From Duganella aquatilis (GTDB lineage Bacteria > Pseudomonadota > Gammaproteobacteria > Burkholderiales > Burkholderiaceae_D), in NCBI RefSeq assembly GCF_009674565.1, contig NZ_WKJL01000007.1:1-64000 (forward strand): a stretch of 64,000 nucleotides of DNA. Reading direction: 5' to 3'. The translations under genes were made by a program, and so were the position numbers. Below the pieces are notes generated by a model, which did not search any database, was not told the origin of the DNA, and worked only from the letters and a program-made list of their open reading frames with translations. Below, piece by piece: positions 1 through 9,266 of the stretch; the first letter of the stretch is position 1, and each line of letters opens with the position of its first letter.

Positions 1-443
1 GCCGCGCCACTGCCGCCATAGCTGGCGCCGCCTGCCGCCCCGGTGCCGGTGGCGCTGCCGCCGGTGGCGGCGCCGCCCACGCCGCCATAGCCGACACCGC
101 CATTGCTGTTACCGGTGTTGGACGCGCGGTTGCCGATATCCTGCACGGTGTTATTGCTGACCGTGCCGGTCAGCGTGGTGGTGGCGTCGGCGCTGGACTG
201 GTTGTAGGCGTTGCTCAAGGTCGCGGTGGCGCTGCCGCCGTTGTTGGCCGCCGCGCTGCCCAGTGCGTTGGCCCTGGCTGCGCCGCTGCTGTTGTTATTG
301 TTGTTCTTGTTGCTGCTGTCCTGGGTTGCACTGGCATTGTCGCTGGCATGCGCCCCGGCGCCGGACTGCGTGGTGGTGGTCTGTGCATAGGCCTGTGCGC
401 TGAAAGCCAGCGCGATCGCGGCTCCGATTAACGATTTTTTCAT
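1..443 (-). CDS. Secreted Asn/Gly/Ser/Ala-rich low-complexity protein (partial, C-terminus outside window)
   Basis: Reading the minus strand from the ATG at 443 gives an open frame that runs off position 1, about 147 codons. It begins with a clear Sec signal peptide (MKKSLIGAAIALAFSAQAYA, cleavage before QTTTT). The mature part is low complexity: Thr/Gln, then Asn/Ser runs, then Gly/Ala/Ser repeats of GGVGYGG type, with no cysteines. A good ribosome site (AGGAG) sits 6 nt before the ATG. A sigma-54 promoter lies about 80 bp upstream and a sigma-54 activator gene follows in the same orientation, so I infer activated expression. Composition resembles secreted matrix or surface proteins, but I do not recognise a family. 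The 3' end is missing, so anchoring signals cannot be judged. Confidence 0.8.
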   Translation of the reverse strand, partial: MKKSLIGAAIALAFSAQAYAQTTTTQSGAGAHASDNASATQDSSNKNNNNNSSGAARANALGSAAANNGGSATATLSNAYNQSSADATTTLTGTVSNNTVQDIGNRASNTGNSNGGVGYGGVGGAATGGSATGTGAAGGASYGGSGA

Positions 444-520
444 GGTTGCTCCTGCCTGAAGAATGGATGGAAGGTGAATGTGTGTGCGCATGGAGACCTG
501 TCTCCCGCCCTACGGCTTTC

Positions 521-535
521 GCAATCTTGGTGCCA
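521..535 (-). promoter_or_regulatory. Sigma-54 (-24/-12) promoter for the secreted low-complexity gene
   Basis: On the minus strand the sequence reads TGGCAC, five bases (CAAGA), then TTGC, an exact match to the sigma-54 consensus TGGCAC-N5-TTGC. The expected transcription start is near 509, giving a leader of about 65 nt before the ATG at 443. The neighbouring gene encodes a sigma-54 activator with an intact GAFTGA loop. Confidence 0.8.
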
Positions 536-548
536 GCGCCGTCAAGGC

Positions 549-560
549 TTTGATATCAAA
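549..560. promoter_or_regulatory. Perfect 12-bp palindrome upstream of the sigma-54 promoter
   Basis: TTTGATATCAAA is a perfect palindrome 13 bp upstream of the -24 element, in otherwise GC-rich DNA. It could be a bending or regulator site. This close position is unusual for an enhancer, so the role is open. Confidence 0.35.
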
Positions 561-649
561 AGAGAAGCCGGCAGGCGCCCCGGCCGCGCCGCTTGATTGG
601 CGCCGTAAACCGTCACAGCGACGCGACAGTGCGCGTGGCCGCGCTCCCC

Positions 650-1990
650 TTATTCACTCGACGCATTGCTGTAACGGTCTTGCGACGACGCGCTGATCCC
701 ATGCTTGGCCAGCAAGCGGTATAGCGTCATGCGCGATACGCCAAGGTCACGCGCGGCCAGCGTGATGTTGCGGCCGGCGCGCAGCAGGCTGGCGTCGATG
801 GCGTCGCGCTCGGCGCGGATGCGGGCGTCGTCCAGCTGCAGCGGCGGCCGTGCCGGCGCCCCCGCCGCCAGTCCCAGGTCCTGCGGCAGGATCAGGCGCC
901 CTTCCGCCATCACCATGGCGCGCCGCACGCGGTTGATCAGCTCGCGCACATTGCCGGGCCAGTCGTGCTCGCGGATGGCCTGCGCGGCGCGGCTGCTGAA
1001 GCCCCTGACGCGCGGCGCCCGTTCGCTGGAAAAGGTATGGAAAAAATGTTCGGCCAGCGGCAGCAGGTCGTCCTTGCGCTCGCGCAGCGGCGGCACGTCC
1101 AGCGCCAGCACGTTCAGGCGGTAGTACAGGTCTTCGCGGAAGGCGCCGCGCTGCACCGCCTGCGGCAGGTTGACGTGCGAGGCGGCGATCACGCGCGCAT
1201 CGACCGCGATGCTGCGCGTGCCGCCGACGCGGTAGATGGTTTTCTCCTGCAGGAAGCGCAGCAGGTTGGCCTGCAGCTCCAGCGGCAGGTCGCCGATTTC
1301 ATCGAGGAAGATCGAGCCGCCCTGCGCGCTTTCGACCAGGCCGCGCTTGTCGCGCGCCGCACCGGTAAAAGCGCCGCGCTCGTGGCCGAACAATTCGGAC
1401 TGGATCAGCGACGCCGGAATCGCGCCGCAGTTGATCGGCACGAACGGCCCGTTGCGGCGCGGCGAATGCGCGTGCACGGCCTGTGCCGCCAGCTCCTTGC
1501 CGCTGCCGCTCTCGCCCCAGATCAGCACCGGCGCGCTGGCCGCCGCCACCTTGACGATCTGCCGCCGCAGCCGGGTGATGGGGGCGCTCTGGCCGGTGAG
1601 CGTGGCGTCGTCATTGGCGCGCGGTGCGGCCTCCTCGCCGCGCAGCGCCGCGATGCCGAGCGCATGGCCGAGCGCGTGGCGCAGCCGCTGGCTGTCCACC
1701 GGCCAGGTGTGGTAATCGGCGCAATGGTCGCGCAGCAGATGGCGCCAGGCGGCCTGCCCCAGCGCCGCCGGCGGCAGCACGGCGATCCAGTGCGGCGACC
1801 AGTGATCGAGCAGGAAAGCGTTGAGGTCGGCGCAGTTGTCCATGTCCTGCACCAGCAGCAGGCCCACGGCGCACGGCAACGCCTTCAAATGACGGCGCGC
1901 TTCGGCCAGCGTGTGGGCCCGTCGCACCTCCCAGTCCGCCGGCAGGCCCGGTTCGCCGACGCCCACGCAGAGTATCGATTTCGTCGTCAT
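650..1990 (-). CDS. Sigma-54-dependent transcriptional activator with VpsR-like N-terminal domain
   Basis: 446 aa. Residues 1-115 resemble a receiver fold without a recognisable phosphorylation pocket, as in VpsR/BerB-type regulators. Residues about 130-365 are the AAA+ sigma-54 interaction domain: Walker A GESGSGKE at 159-166, the GAFTGA sigma-54 contact loop at 206-211, Walker B around GGSIFLDEIGD, and the WPGNVREL motif. The C-terminus is a Fis-type helix-turn-helix (NITLAARDLGVSRMTLYRLL). It should hydrolyse ATP to open sigma-54 promoters. The gene lies directly upstream of, and in the same direction as, the secreted low-complexity gene that has an exact sigma-54 promoter, which I infer is its target. 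VpsR relatives respond to c-di-GMP; several GGDEF proteins are encoded in this window. Confidence 0.9.
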   Translation of the reverse strand: MTTKSILCVGVGEPGLPADWEVRRAHTLAEARRHLKALPCAVGLLLVQDMDNCADLNAFLLDHWSPHWIAVLPPAALGQAAWRHLLRDHCADYHTWPVDSQRLRHALGHALGIAALRGEEAAPRANDDATLTGQSAPITRLRRQIVKVAAASAPVLIWGESGSGKELAAQAVHAHSPRRNGPFVPINCGAIPASLIQSELFGHERGAFTGAARDKRGLVESAQGGSIFLDEIGDLPLELQANLLRFLQEKTIYRVGGTRSIAVDARVIAASHVNLPQAVQRGAFREDLYYRLNVLALDVPPLRERKDDLLPLAEHFFHTFSSERAPRVRGFSSRAAQAIREHDWPGNVRELINRVRRAMVMAEGRLILPQDLGLAAGAPARPPLQLDDARIRAERDAIDASLLRAGRNITLAARDLGVSRMTLYRLLAKHGISASSQDRYSNASSE

Positions 1991-2134
1991 GCCTATTGGA
2001 CGGGAAATGATATGAAAAGTTCAAGGCTTGCTCCGCCGCGGAGGCCAATATAGAATGCGCGCTACTTTTTAAGCAGGCGAATAACAGCCTGTCAATAGTG
2101 CATAAAGCCTAAAACAACAACGGGATGTAGTGAG

Positions 2135-2752
2135 ATGACTGACTTTGAATTGAAACCGGCCGCCCTGCCAAGCTGGACGCAGCGCGCGTCGTTGCGCGTG
2201 CTCAACCTGTTCGGCTGGCGCATGCTGTACCGTCCGCTGCCCGGCCCGCGCGGCATCGCGGTCATCTATCCGCACACCTCCAACTGGGATTTCTTCGTCG
2301 GCCTGTTCGGCAAATGGGCGCTGGCGCTGCCGTTCCGCTGGCTGGCCAAGGATTCGCTGTTCAAGTCGCCGCTGGGCGGCTGGTTCCGCGCGCTGGGCGG
2401 CGAACCGGTGGACCGCAGCGCGCCGCAAGGCATGATACGCTCGCAGGCCGAACGCATGAACGCGGCCGACTGGTACTGGCTGGCCATCACACCGGAAGCC
2501 TCGCGCAGCCACCGTCCCAACTGGAAGAGCGGCTTCTATCACCTGGCACTGGAAGCCAAGGTGCCGCTGTGCCTGGTGTACATCGATTATCCGAACAAGA
2601 CGCTGGGCGTGGTCGACCACCTGCACCTGAGCGGCGACCAGGCGGCCGACATGGCCGCCATCCGCGCCGTCTATGCCGGCCACCACGGCCTGTACCCGCA
2701 AAACGAGGCGCCCGTCGTGCTGCAGGAACGCCGCGCCGAAGAACGCGTCTGA
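2135..2752 (+). CDS. 1-acyl-sn-glycerol-3-phosphate acyltransferase family protein
   Basis: 205 aa. The PlsC-type H-x4-D motif is visible as HTSNWD at residues 47-52, followed by a basic/aromatic region (FRWLAKDSLFK) and ITPEASRS in the place of the usual EGTRS block. It probably transfers an acyl chain to a glycerophospholipid or related acceptor at the inner membrane. The replacement of EGTR by PEAS places it in the shorter PlsC-like branch rather than the housekeeping enzyme. It stands alone, divergent from the sigma-54 activator and convergent with the urease operon end. The upstream ribosome site is weak (GTGAG). Confidence 0.75.
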   Translation: MTDFELKPAALPSWTQRASLRVLNLFGWRMLYRPLPGPRGIAVIYPHTSNWDFFVGLFGKWALALPFRWLAKDSLFKSPLGGWFRALGGEPVDRSAPQGMIRSQAERMNAADWYWLAITPEASRSHRPNWKSGFYHLALEAKVPLCLVYIDYPNKTLGVVDHLHLSGDQAADMAAIRAVYAGHHGLYPQNEAPVVLQERRAEERV

Positions 2753-2753
2753 G

Positions 2754-3302
2754 TCAGGCGGTCGCCGCCAGCATCACGCCGGTGGCGGCAATCGCGGCGC
2801 CGGAAAGCTTCAGCGCCAGCGCAGGGCTGATGCGGCCCAGCAGATTCCCGCCATACACCAGCAAGGCGCTGGCCAGCAGCAGGCCCGCCGCGCTGCTCAT
2901 CTGCGGCAGTTCGTGGCCGTGCGCGTTGCCGTGCAGGAGCGCGAACGCGCCCACCATCACCGCGCCTGCGGCTGCCGGCAGCCGCACCGCCACCGCGATC
3001 AATACGCCCATCAGCGCCACCGTCAGCGCGATGCCGGTTTCCAGTCCCGGAATATGCAATCCCAGCGCGCCGGTCGCCATGCCGGCCATGACCATGCCGA
3101 TGAAGGTGGCCGGCAGCCATTTGGCGTTCGGCTGGCGTACGCTCCATGCGCCCACCGCCAGCATCGCCAGCAGGTGATCGAGGCCGGTGAACGGATGCGC
3201 GAAACCTTGCAGGAAGCCGTGCGTGTGCACGCCGGCGCCGGTATGCGCCAGTGCGGCCGTACTGGTGGCGGCCAAGGCCAAGGCTGCGACAGTCTTTTTC
3301 AT
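2754..3302 (-). CDS. ureJ: HupE/UreJ family nickel-associated membrane protein
   Basis: 182 aa with an N-terminal signal-like segment (MKKTVAALALAATSTAALAH) followed by the family's HPFTGLDHLLAMLAVGAW motif and about six hydrophobic helices. A second His-rich stretch, LLHGNAHGHE, follows around residue 125. HupE/UreJ proteins are linked to nickel uptake for hydrogenase or urease. It is the last gene of the urease operon, 8 bp after ureG, with an AGGAG ribosome site. In this context nickel supply to urease is the likely role. Confidence 0.88.
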   Translation of the reverse strand: MKKTVAALALAATSTAALAHTGAGVHTHGFLQGFAHPFTGLDHLLAMLAVGAWSVRQPNAKWLPATFIGMVMAGMATGALGLHIPGLETGIALTVALMGVLIAVAVRLPAAAGAVMVGAFALLHGNAHGHELPQMSSAAGLLLASALLVYGGNLLGRISPALALKLSGAAIAATGVMLAATA

Positions 3303-3310
3303 GTGAGCTC

Positions 3311-3934
3311 CTAGTGTGGGGTTTGGCCCAGCAGGCCTTGTTCGCGAATGAAGTCGATCACCTTGGTCACGCCCTCGCCGCTGCGCAGATTGGTGAAGAT
3401 GAAGGGACGCGCGCCGCGCTGCTGTTTGGCGTCGCGCGCCATCACATCGAGGTCGGCGCCGACGTGCGGCGCCAGGTCGGTCTTGTTGATGATCAGCAGA
3501 TCCGAGCGCGTGATGCCGGGACCGCCCTTGCGCGGAATCTTCTCGCCGCCGGCGACGTCGATGACGTAGATGGTCAGGTCGGACAGCTCCGGGCTGAAGG
3601 TGGCGGCCAGGTTGTCGCCGCCCGATTCCACCAGGATCAGGTCCAGGTTGGGGAAGTCGGCCTGCATGCGGGCGATGGCCTCCAGGTTGATCGAGGCGTC
3701 TTCACGGATGGCGGTGTGCGGGCAGCCGCCGGTTTCCACGCCCATCAGACGTTCAGCCGGCAGCGCGTCCGCGCGCAGCAGGATCTCCATGTCCTCCTTG
3801 GTGTAGATGTCGTTGGTGATGACGGCCATGTCGTACTTGTCGCGCATGCCCTTGCACAGCATTTCGCACAGCGCGGTTTTGCCGGAGCCTACCGGGCCGC
3901 CGATGCCTACGCGGAGAGGATTGGAGGTGTTCAT
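3311..3934 (-). CDS. ureG: Urease accessory protein UreG (GTPase)
   Basis: 207 aa from the ATG at 3934. The frame is open further upstream, but that part is an antisense-like extension overlapping ureF and does not resemble the family. The P-loop [11 protein letters not shown] is at residues 12-22, the nickel-binding CPH motif occurs in [15 protein letters not shown], and the NKTDLA guanine-specificity motif is present. UreG hydrolyses GTP to drive nickel delivery into the urease active site with UreD and UreF. It lies between ureF and hupE/ureJ. Length is typical for the family. Confidence 0.97.
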   Translation of the reverse strand: MNTSNPLRVGIGGPVGSGKTALCEMLCKGMRDKYDMAVITNDIYTKEDMEILLRADALPAERLMGVETGGCPHTAIREDASINLEAIARMQADFPNLDLILVESGGDNLAATFSPELSDLTIYVIDVAGGEKIPRKGGPGITRSDLLIINKTDLAPHVGADLDVMARDAKQQRGARPFIFTNLRSGEGVTKVIDFIREQGLLGQTPH

Positions 3935-3950
3935 TTTTAGGTGTGCTCTT

Positions 3951-4631
3951 TCAGGATCTGTATAAACGGCTGTATTGAACTTCGTGCTGCATCGACAGCA
4001 GCGACAGGCCCGGCGCCCAGTTGCACATGTCGTCATCGCTGACGGTTTGCGCCTGGCGGGCGGCGGCTTCGATCTCTTCGCGCAGCGACAGCAGCATGCG
4101 CTGGCCGGCCACCTGCCCCAGCGGCACGGACTTGACGCAGACCAGCACCTGGTTTTCGGCCCAGGCAAACAGCATGGCCAGCAGCGCGGCGTCGTGCGGA
4201 ATGTTCAGGGCGGCGACGGCGCAGCTGAAGGCGGTGGGCAGCGCCACTTCCGGCTCGGATTGCAGGTGATCCAGCATGGCGGCATCGGTAATGCCTAGTT
4301 CGGCGACCAGCTTGGTCAGCGAGTAGCCCATCTGGATGGTCTCGGCGCGGAATTCGGCGCTGTCGCGCGAGGCGATGAATTTTTCGCTCCAGTCGCTGAC
4401 GGCGTTCCAGTCGCGTTGCGACCAGGCCTGCATCAGGCGCCAGGTGATAGGCGCTTCCCACTGCGCCACCACTTCGTGCAGGTGGTGCACGATCCAGGCA
4501 CGCGCGGTGTCGGCGTTGCGCACCGCGCCGCTTTCCAGCGCCGCCTCCAGCCCTTGCGAATAGCTGTACGCGCCAATCGGCAAGGCCGGGCTGGCGAATT
4601 GCAGCAGGTTGAGGAGCGCGGAGGCCTGCAT
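3951..4631 (-). CDS. ureF: Urease accessory protein UreF
   Basis: 226 aa, with the family start [27 protein letters not shown] and the C-terminal [16 protein letters not shown], both highly characteristic. UreF bridges UreD and UreG in the urease activation complex. Its start codon directly abuts the ureE stop codon, which suggests coupled translation. Confidence 0.96.
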   Translation of the reverse strand: MQASALLNLLQFASPALPIGAYSYSQGLEAALESGAVRNADTARAWIVHHLHEVVAQWEAPITWRLMQAWSQRDWNAVSDWSEKFIASRDSAEFRAETIQMGYSLTKLVAELGITDAAMLDHLQSEPEVALPTAFSCAVAALNIPHDAALLAMLFAWAENQVLVCVKSVPLGQVAGQRMLLSLREEIEAAARQAQTVSDDDMCNWAPGLSLLSMQHEVQYSRLYRS

Positions 4632-5135
4632 TTATTTCGGGTCGCTCGGACGGTGGATTTTCTGGCGCAGCGGGATCGGCGCCAGCGGACCGTTGTCGTG
4701 ATGGTGGCCATGGCCGCCGCCGTAGGCGCCGGACTCCGGCTCGAACGCCGACATCTCTTCCAGCACCGTGGCGCCCAGGCCGGCCAGCATCTCCTTCAGC
4801 ACCGCATCGGCGCGGATGCGCAGGAAGCCGTCGCCCACCTGCGCCTGCGTGTGGCGATTCCCCAAATGGAAAGCACAGCGCAGCAGCGCATGCGCGTCGG
4901 CGCAGGTGACTTTGTAGGTCGGCTCCAGCGCGGCGACCACGCGCACCACGCGCTGGTCCTCGCCGGTCAGCAGGTCGCCGTCGCGCAGCACGGTGCCGCG
5001 CACGGTGAACACCGCCACGTCTTCGCCGTTGTCCAGCGTGGCACGCAGGCGGCATTTTTCGCGCAGTTCGTACGGCAGCACCAGCTGCGCGGCGATGATG
5101 TCGGCTTGCGGAATCTTGGTATGTAGTGTCAGCAT
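4632..5135 (-). CDS. ureE: Urease accessory protein UreE (nickel metallochaperone)
   Basis: 167 aa from the ATG at 5135. A longer frame begins at 5234 but overlaps the 3' end of ureC and has no family similarity there. The protein shows the peptide-binding N-terminal domain and a C-terminal nickel-binding tail with GGGHGHHH near residue 145. UreE carries Ni(II) to the UreDFG complex. The His tail is of modest length. Confidence 0.95.
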   Translation of the reverse strand: MLTLHTKIPQADIIAAQLVLPYELREKCRLRATLDNGEDVAVFTVRGTVLRDGDLLTGEDQRVVRVVAALEPTYKVTCADAHALLRCAFHLGNRHTQAQVGDGFLRIRADAVLKEMLAGLGATVLEEMSAFEPESGAYGGGHGHHHDNGPLAPIPLRQKIHRPSDPK

Positions 5136-5151
5136 AAAGCGGTCAGCATGG

Positions 5152-6852
5152 TCAGAACAGGAAATAGCGCTGCGCCATCGGCAGGACGACGGCCGGTTCG
5201 CAAACCAGCAATTCGCCATTGGCGCGCACTTCATAGGTTTCGGGATTGACGTCCATCTTGGGCGCCAGGCTGTTGTGGATCATGTCGGACTTGCGCAGCG
5301 CGCGCATGCCCTTGGCCACGATCAGCGTTTTATTCAGTTTCAATGCGTCGCCGATGCCAGCGTCATACGCCGCCTGCGACACGAAGGTGAAGGACTTCTT
5401 CAAGCCGCCGCCAAAAGCGCCGAACATCGGCCGGTAATGCACCGGCTGCGGCGTGGGAATCGAGGCATTCGGATCGCCCATCAGCGCGGCGGCGATCATG
5501 CCGCCTTTTAAAATCATCTGCGGCTTGACGCCGAAGAAGGCCGGCTTCCACAACACGATGTCGGCGATCTTGCCCACTTCCAGCGAACCCACCGCATGCG
5601 CGATGCCGTGCGTGATGGCCGGATTGATGGTGTACTTGGCGATGTAGCGCTTGACCCGGAAGTTATCGTTGCGCGACGAATCCGGCGCCAGCGGTCCGCG
5701 CTGCACCTTCATCTTGTGCGCCGTCTGCCAGGTGCGCATCACCACTTCGCCGACGCGGCCCATGGCTTGCGAGTCGGACGACATCATCGAAATCGCGCCG
5801 ATGTCGTGCAGGATGTCCTCGGCAGCGATGGTCTCGCGGCGGATGCGCGATTCGGCGAACGCCACGTCCTCGGTGATGGCGGCGTCGAGGTGGTGACACA
5901 CCATCAGCATGTCCAGGTGCTCGTCCAGCGTGTTGACCGTGTATGGCCGCGTGGGATTGGTCGACGACGGCAGCACATTCGATTCGCCCACCGCCGCGAT
6001 GATGTCGGGCGCATGGCCGCCGCCCGCGCCTTCGGTGTGGAAGGTGTGGATGGTGCGGTCCTTGAACGCGGCCAGCGTGTCGGCCAGGTAGCCGCCTTCG
6101 TTCAGCGTGTCGCTGTGGATGGCGACCTGGATGTCCATCCTGTCCGCCACCGACAGGCAGTTGTCGATGGCGGACGGGGTGCTGCCCCAATCCTCGTGCA
6201 GCTTGAGGCCGATGGCGCCGGCCAGCACCTGCTCTTCCAGCGGCGCCGGCAGGCTGACATTGCCCTTGCCGAGAAAGCCCAGGTTCATCGGAAACGCATC
6301 GGCCGCCTGCAGCATCGCGTGCAGATGCCACGGCCCCGGCGTGCAGGTGGTGGCCGAGGTGCCGGCCGACGGCCCGGTGCCGCCGCCTATCATGGTGGTC
6401 ACGCCGCTCATCAGCGCTTCCTCGATCTGCTGCGGGCAGATGAAGTGAATGTGCGTGTCGACGCCGCCGGCGGTGACGATCATGCCCTCGCCCGCGATGA
6501 TCTCGGTGGCGCCGCCGATGGCCATCGTCACATCCGGCTGGATATCCGGGTTGCCGGCCTTGCCGATGGCGGCGATCACGCCGTTTTTCAGACCAATATC
6601 GGCCTTGACGATGCCCCAGTGGTCGATGATCACCGCATTGGTGATCACCGTGTCCATCACGTCGGCGGCTACGCGCTGCGACTGGCCCATGCCGTCGCGG
6701 ATCACTTTGCCGCCGCCGAATTTCACTTCCTCGCCGTAGGTGGCGTAGTCCTTTTCGATTTCGATAAACAGTTCGGTGTCCGCCAGCCGGATGCGGTCAC
6801 CTGTGGTCGGACCAAACATCTCCGCGTAAGCGCGGCGCGAGATTGTAGCCAT
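5152..6852 (-). CDS. ureC: Urease subunit alpha UreC
   Basis: 566 aa, standard length. Nickel-site motifs are intact: [11 protein letters not shown] supplies two His ligands, [12 protein letters not shown] supplies the lysine that becomes carbamylated, and [15 protein letters not shown] supplies a further His ligand. The flap and active-site signature MVCHHLD is also present. It hydrolyses urea to ammonia and carbamate in the cytoplasm. It is 8 bp after ureB and 16 bp before ureE, in the classical order A-B-C-E-F-G. Confidence 0.98.
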   Translation of the reverse strand: MATISRRAYAEMFGPTTGDRIRLADTELFIEIEKDYATYGEEVKFGGGKVIRDGMGQSQRVAADVMDTVITNAVIIDHWGIVKADIGLKNGVIAAIGKAGNPDIQPDVTMAIGGATEIIAGEGMIVTAGGVDTHIHFICPQQIEEALMSGVTTMIGGGTGPSAGTSATTCTPGPWHLHAMLQAADAFPMNLGFLGKGNVSLPAPLEEQVLAGAIGLKLHEDWGSTPSAIDNCLSVADRMDIQVAIHSDTLNEGGYLADTLAAFKDRTIHTFHTEGAGGGHAPDIIAAVGESNVLPSSTNPTRPYTVNTLDEHLDMLMVCHHLDAAITEDVAFAESRIRRETIAAEDILHDIGAISMMSSDSQAMGRVGEVVMRTWQTAHKMKVQRGPLAPDSSRNDNFRVKRYIAKYTINPAITHGIAHAVGSLEVGKIADIVLWKPAFFGVKPQMILKGGMIAAALMGDPNASIPTPQPVHYRPMFGAFGGGLKKSFTFVSQAAYDAGIGDALKLNKTLIVAKGMRALRKSDMIHNSLAPKMDVNPETYEVRANGELLVCEPAVVLPMAQRYFLF

Positions 6853-6860
6853 GAGAGCCT

Positions 6861-7187
6861 TTAGCTTTTTGGTGGTTTGGAGTCCAGCTTGCCCATTACT
6901 TTGCCGTTGAAGCCATACACTTCCTGGTCGCCATCCAGCTGCACCAGTTCCACGGTGCGCTGCTGGCCCGGTTCGAAGCGCACGGCGGTGCCGGCCGCGA
7001 TGTTCAGGCGCTTGCCGTAGGCCTTCCAGCGTTCCAGCTTGAGCACGGAATTGACTTCAAAAAAATGGAAATGCGAGCCGATCTGCACCGGGCGGTCGCC
7101 CTGGTTGGTGACGACGACGGTGACCGTTTCGCGGCCCACGTTCAGACCGATCTCACCCTCTTCAAGCTTGTATTCACCTGGGATCAT
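6861..7187 (-). CDS. ureB: Urease subunit beta UreB
   Basis: 108 aa, beginning MIPGEY as is typical and containing the conserved core [17 protein letters not shown] and the [14 protein letters not shown] region. It is a separate small subunit as in most proteobacteria, not fused to UreA. It starts 10 bp after the ureA stop. Confidence 0.97.
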   Translation of the reverse strand: MIPGEYKLEEGEIGLNVGRETVTVVVTNQGDRPVQIGSHFHFFEVNSVLKLERWKAYGKRLNIAAGTAVRFEPGQQRTVELVQLDGDQEVYGFNGKVMGKLDSKPPKS

Positions 7188-7197
7188 GATGAACTCC

Positions 7198-7500
7198 TTA
7201 TGGGATGGGGTTGTGGACAGTCACAAGCTTGCTCCCATCGGGGAACGTCGCTTCGACCTGGATGTCGGGGATCATTTCGGGGATACCCTCCATGACGTCG
7301 GCGCGCGTGAGTATGCGCGTGCCGTCGGACATCAGTTGGGCGACAGTTTTGCCGTCGCGGGCACCTTCCATGATGGCGCAGGTAATCAACGCCACCGCTT
7401 CCGGGTAATTCAACTTCAAGCCGCGCGCAAGGCGGCGTTCCGCCACAATGCCTGCGGTAAAAATCAACAGCTTGTCTTTTTCGCGTGGAGTCAGGTCCAT
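7198..7500 (-). CDS. ureA: Urease subunit gamma UreA
   Basis: 100 aa from the ATG at 7500 ([14 protein letters not shown]), the universal UreA start. An upstream in-frame extension to 7590 overlaps ureD and is not conserved. The segments [12 protein letters not shown] and the C-terminal VTVHNPI are diagnostic. It forms the (UreABC)3 holoenzyme with UreB and UreC. Confidence 0.97.
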   Translation of the reverse strand: MDLTPREKDKLLIFTAGIVAERRLARGLKLNYPEAVALITCAIMEGARDGKTVAQLMSDGTRILTRADVMEGIPEMIPDIQVEATFPDGSKLVTVHNPIP

Positions 7501-7523
7501 GTCGTTGTGCTCTTTCTGCTTTG

Positions 7524-8381
7524 TCAGGTTTGCCAGATGCGCGGCGTGACGGCCGCGCGCTCCAGCAGATGCGGGCGCAGGCGGCGCCACACGGCCAGCA
7601 TCAGGCGGCGCGCGGTTTCGCTGTCGTCGCCCAGATGGCGCGCCACCAGCACCCCCTTGGTTTGCGTAACGCCGAAAACATGCGCGCCGTCGGCGGCGAT
7701 GTCGGCACGGATATCATTCAGCACGGCGGCCGGCAGCGGCTTGCCGGCGGCGGTCAGCGTGGCGCATACGGTGTGGCCGTTCAGCGCCAGCGGGCTGTCC
7801 AGGCGGCCGCCGACCATGTCGCCCTGCTCCCACCAGATCAAGCGGCCTGCGCGGCGGATGCTGTTGCGTTGGCGGATGCGGCCGGTGCGGAACACCTCGC
7901 CCGAACCGCGCCGGCCCATGCACAGGATTTCGCAGCCAAGGAAGGTGGCGCCGGCGGCCAGTTCCACGTGCTGCTCCAGCACCACGTTAGCGGTATCAAA
8001 AAAGATCGTTTCCTGCGGCAGCCATTCGAGCGCCGCATTCTCGTTCACGTGCAAATGCACAGTCTGGCGCGACTGCTTGCCGTTGGCCTGATACCACTTG
8101 GCGGCGCCCGGTGTGGTGATGAAGGCATGCGCGCTGGCGCCGACGCCGATGTCGATTTCCAGCTGGTCGCCGCCCACCACGCCGCCCGGCGGGTGGACGA
8201 TGATGGCCTGGCAGACCTTGTGGTCTTCCGGGTAAAGGGCTTTCTGCACGCGCAGCGGGCCGTAGTGGATTTTGTTCAGCAGCCGCGTGGTGCCGGCGTC
8301 ATCCGCAAAACCGAGCGTGAGGCTGGCCTGCCAGGCGGTGGTGCTGGCGGCAAGGTCACGCGATGCGGTGCAGTCAGGCAT
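7524..8381 (-). CDS. ureD: Urease accessory protein UreD
   Basis: 285 aa, first gene of the operon. Conserved blocks include [41 protein letters not shown] and the [16 protein letters not shown] segment. UreD scaffolds the apo-urease/UreF/UreG activation complex. I see no convincing Shine-Dalgarno before the ATG at 8381, and the predicted sigma-54 transcript start near 8404 would leave a leader of only about 22 nt, so the exact start codon is somewhat uncertain. The upstream region carries the operon's nitrogen-control elements. Confidence 0.95.
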   Translation of the reverse strand: MPDCTASRDLAASTTAWQASLTLGFADDAGTTRLLNKIHYGPLRVQKALYPEDHKVCQAIIVHPPGGVVGGDQLEIDIGVGASAHAFITTPGAAKWYQANGKQSRQTVHLHVNENAALEWLPQETIFFDTANVVLEQHVELAAGATFLGCEILCMGRRGSGEVFRTGRIRQRNSIRRAGRLIWWEQGDMVGGRLDSPLALNGHTVCATLTAAGKPLPAAVLNDIRADIAADGAHVFGVTQTKGVLVARHLGDDSETARRLMLAVWRRLRPHLLERAAVTPRIWQT

Positions 8382-8415
8382 ATAAAGAGGACGATAAAAT
8401 AATGTACTGTCCTAT

Positions 8416-8430
8416 GCAATCGTCATGCCA
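8416..8430 (-). promoter_or_regulatory. Sigma-54 promoter of the urease operon
   Basis: On the minus strand: TGGCAT, five bases (GACGA), TTGC followed by A. Only the last base of the -24 hexamer departs from TGGCAC-N5-TTGC, and T is a frequent variant there. It is 35 bp upstream of ureD and is accompanied by an NtrC-type palindrome. Confidence 0.75.
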
Positions 8431-8479
8431 GCCCGAAGCCTCCGCGCCGGTCGAAGCGCGCACCGTTATGCGGCATCAC

Positions 8480-8494
8480 GCACCAATCAGGTGC
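8480..8494. promoter_or_regulatory. NtrC-type enhancer site upstream of ureD
   Basis: GCACC-AATCA-GGTGC is a perfect inverted repeat that matches the known NtrC site pattern GCACC-N5-GGTGC. Its centre is about 80 bp upstream of the predicted start near 8404, a typical enhancer distance. A weaker half-match (GCACC-GTTAT-GCGGC) lies 20 bp closer at 8460-8474, so two NtrC dimers might bind on the same helix face. Confidence 0.72.
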
Positions 8495-8654
8495 GTCCGT
8501 TGTAAAAAGTTCCCTATGGAAAATATATTTTGCGATTTCTACGCGGGCAAAAGCTTGGCCTCACGCGACAAAAGCAGCTTTTTCATTGTTGAGGAATAAT
8601 TGGTTTCATTAGGAAACAGAAACTAAAGTTGCCTGACTTGAACGGAGATTCATC

Positions 8655-9164
8655 ATGAAAAGCAAATTCCTGGCCCGGGCGATCGTGGCCGCCTCGTTGG
8701 TGCCCATGCTGGGTGGCGCAGCCGTCTACAGCAACGGGGCCAAAACCTCCAACTTCGACGTCACGCTGAAAATCATCGCCGACTGCACCATTGCCGCCAA
8801 CGCGCTGGACTTCGGCCAGACGCAAGGCGTGCTGGCCACCAACGTCAGCGTCAACACCACGCTGCAGGTCACCTGCACCAACACCACGCCTTACAACATC
8901 GGCCTGAGCGCCGGCACCGGCGTCGGCTCCACCACCGCAGCGCGCCTGATGACCGGCACCAGCGGCAACAGCAGCACCGTCGCCTTCAATCTGTACCAGG
9001 CCGCGGGCACCACCAACTGGGGCAATACGCAAGGCACCGACACCAAGTCCGGCGTCGGCTCGGGCGTCACGGTCACGCATACGGTGTACGGCGTGGTGCC
9101 GGCCCAGGCGACGCCGCAACCTGACACCTACAAATCGACCATCACCGCGACCGTGTATTTCTGA
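8655..9164 (+). CDS. Spore coat U domain protein (secreted, SCPU/Csu-type)
   Basis: 169 aa with a signal peptide (MKSKFLARAIVAASLVPMLGGAA). The mature part shows the spore-coat-U pattern: an early Cys in IIADCTIAANALDFGQ, a second Cys in LQVTCTNTTPYNIGLSAGTG, repeated Gly/Thr-rich strands, and the C-terminal beta strand YKSTITATVYF. Such proteins are secreted pilin-like subunits normally encoded with a chaperone and usher. No such partners are adjacent, so it is an orphan or relies on assembly genes elsewhere. The ribosome site CGGAG is good. Confidence 0.87.
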   Translation: MKSKFLARAIVAASLVPMLGGAAVYSNGAKTSNFDVTLKIIADCTIAANALDFGQTQGVLATNVSVNTTLQVTCTNTTPYNIGLSAGTGVGSTTAARLMTGTSGNSSTVAFNLYQAAGTTNWGNTQGTDTKSGVGSGVTVTHTVYGVVPAQATPQPDTYKSTITATVYF

Positions 9165-9266
9165 TTCTTGATACGGGCGCAAGGGAGCTTTGAGCCGCGC
9201 CCTATTGGTGTGCAACCGTGCGGTCCCCATACTGTCTGCTTCTCGTAATGGATCTGGGAGCAGCAC

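Noticed and set aside
478..696. 72-codon plus-strand frame in the sigma-54 promoter region
   Set aside because: It overlaps the promoter and the divergent control DNA, and the translation is Arg/Pro/Ala-rich without a ribosome site.
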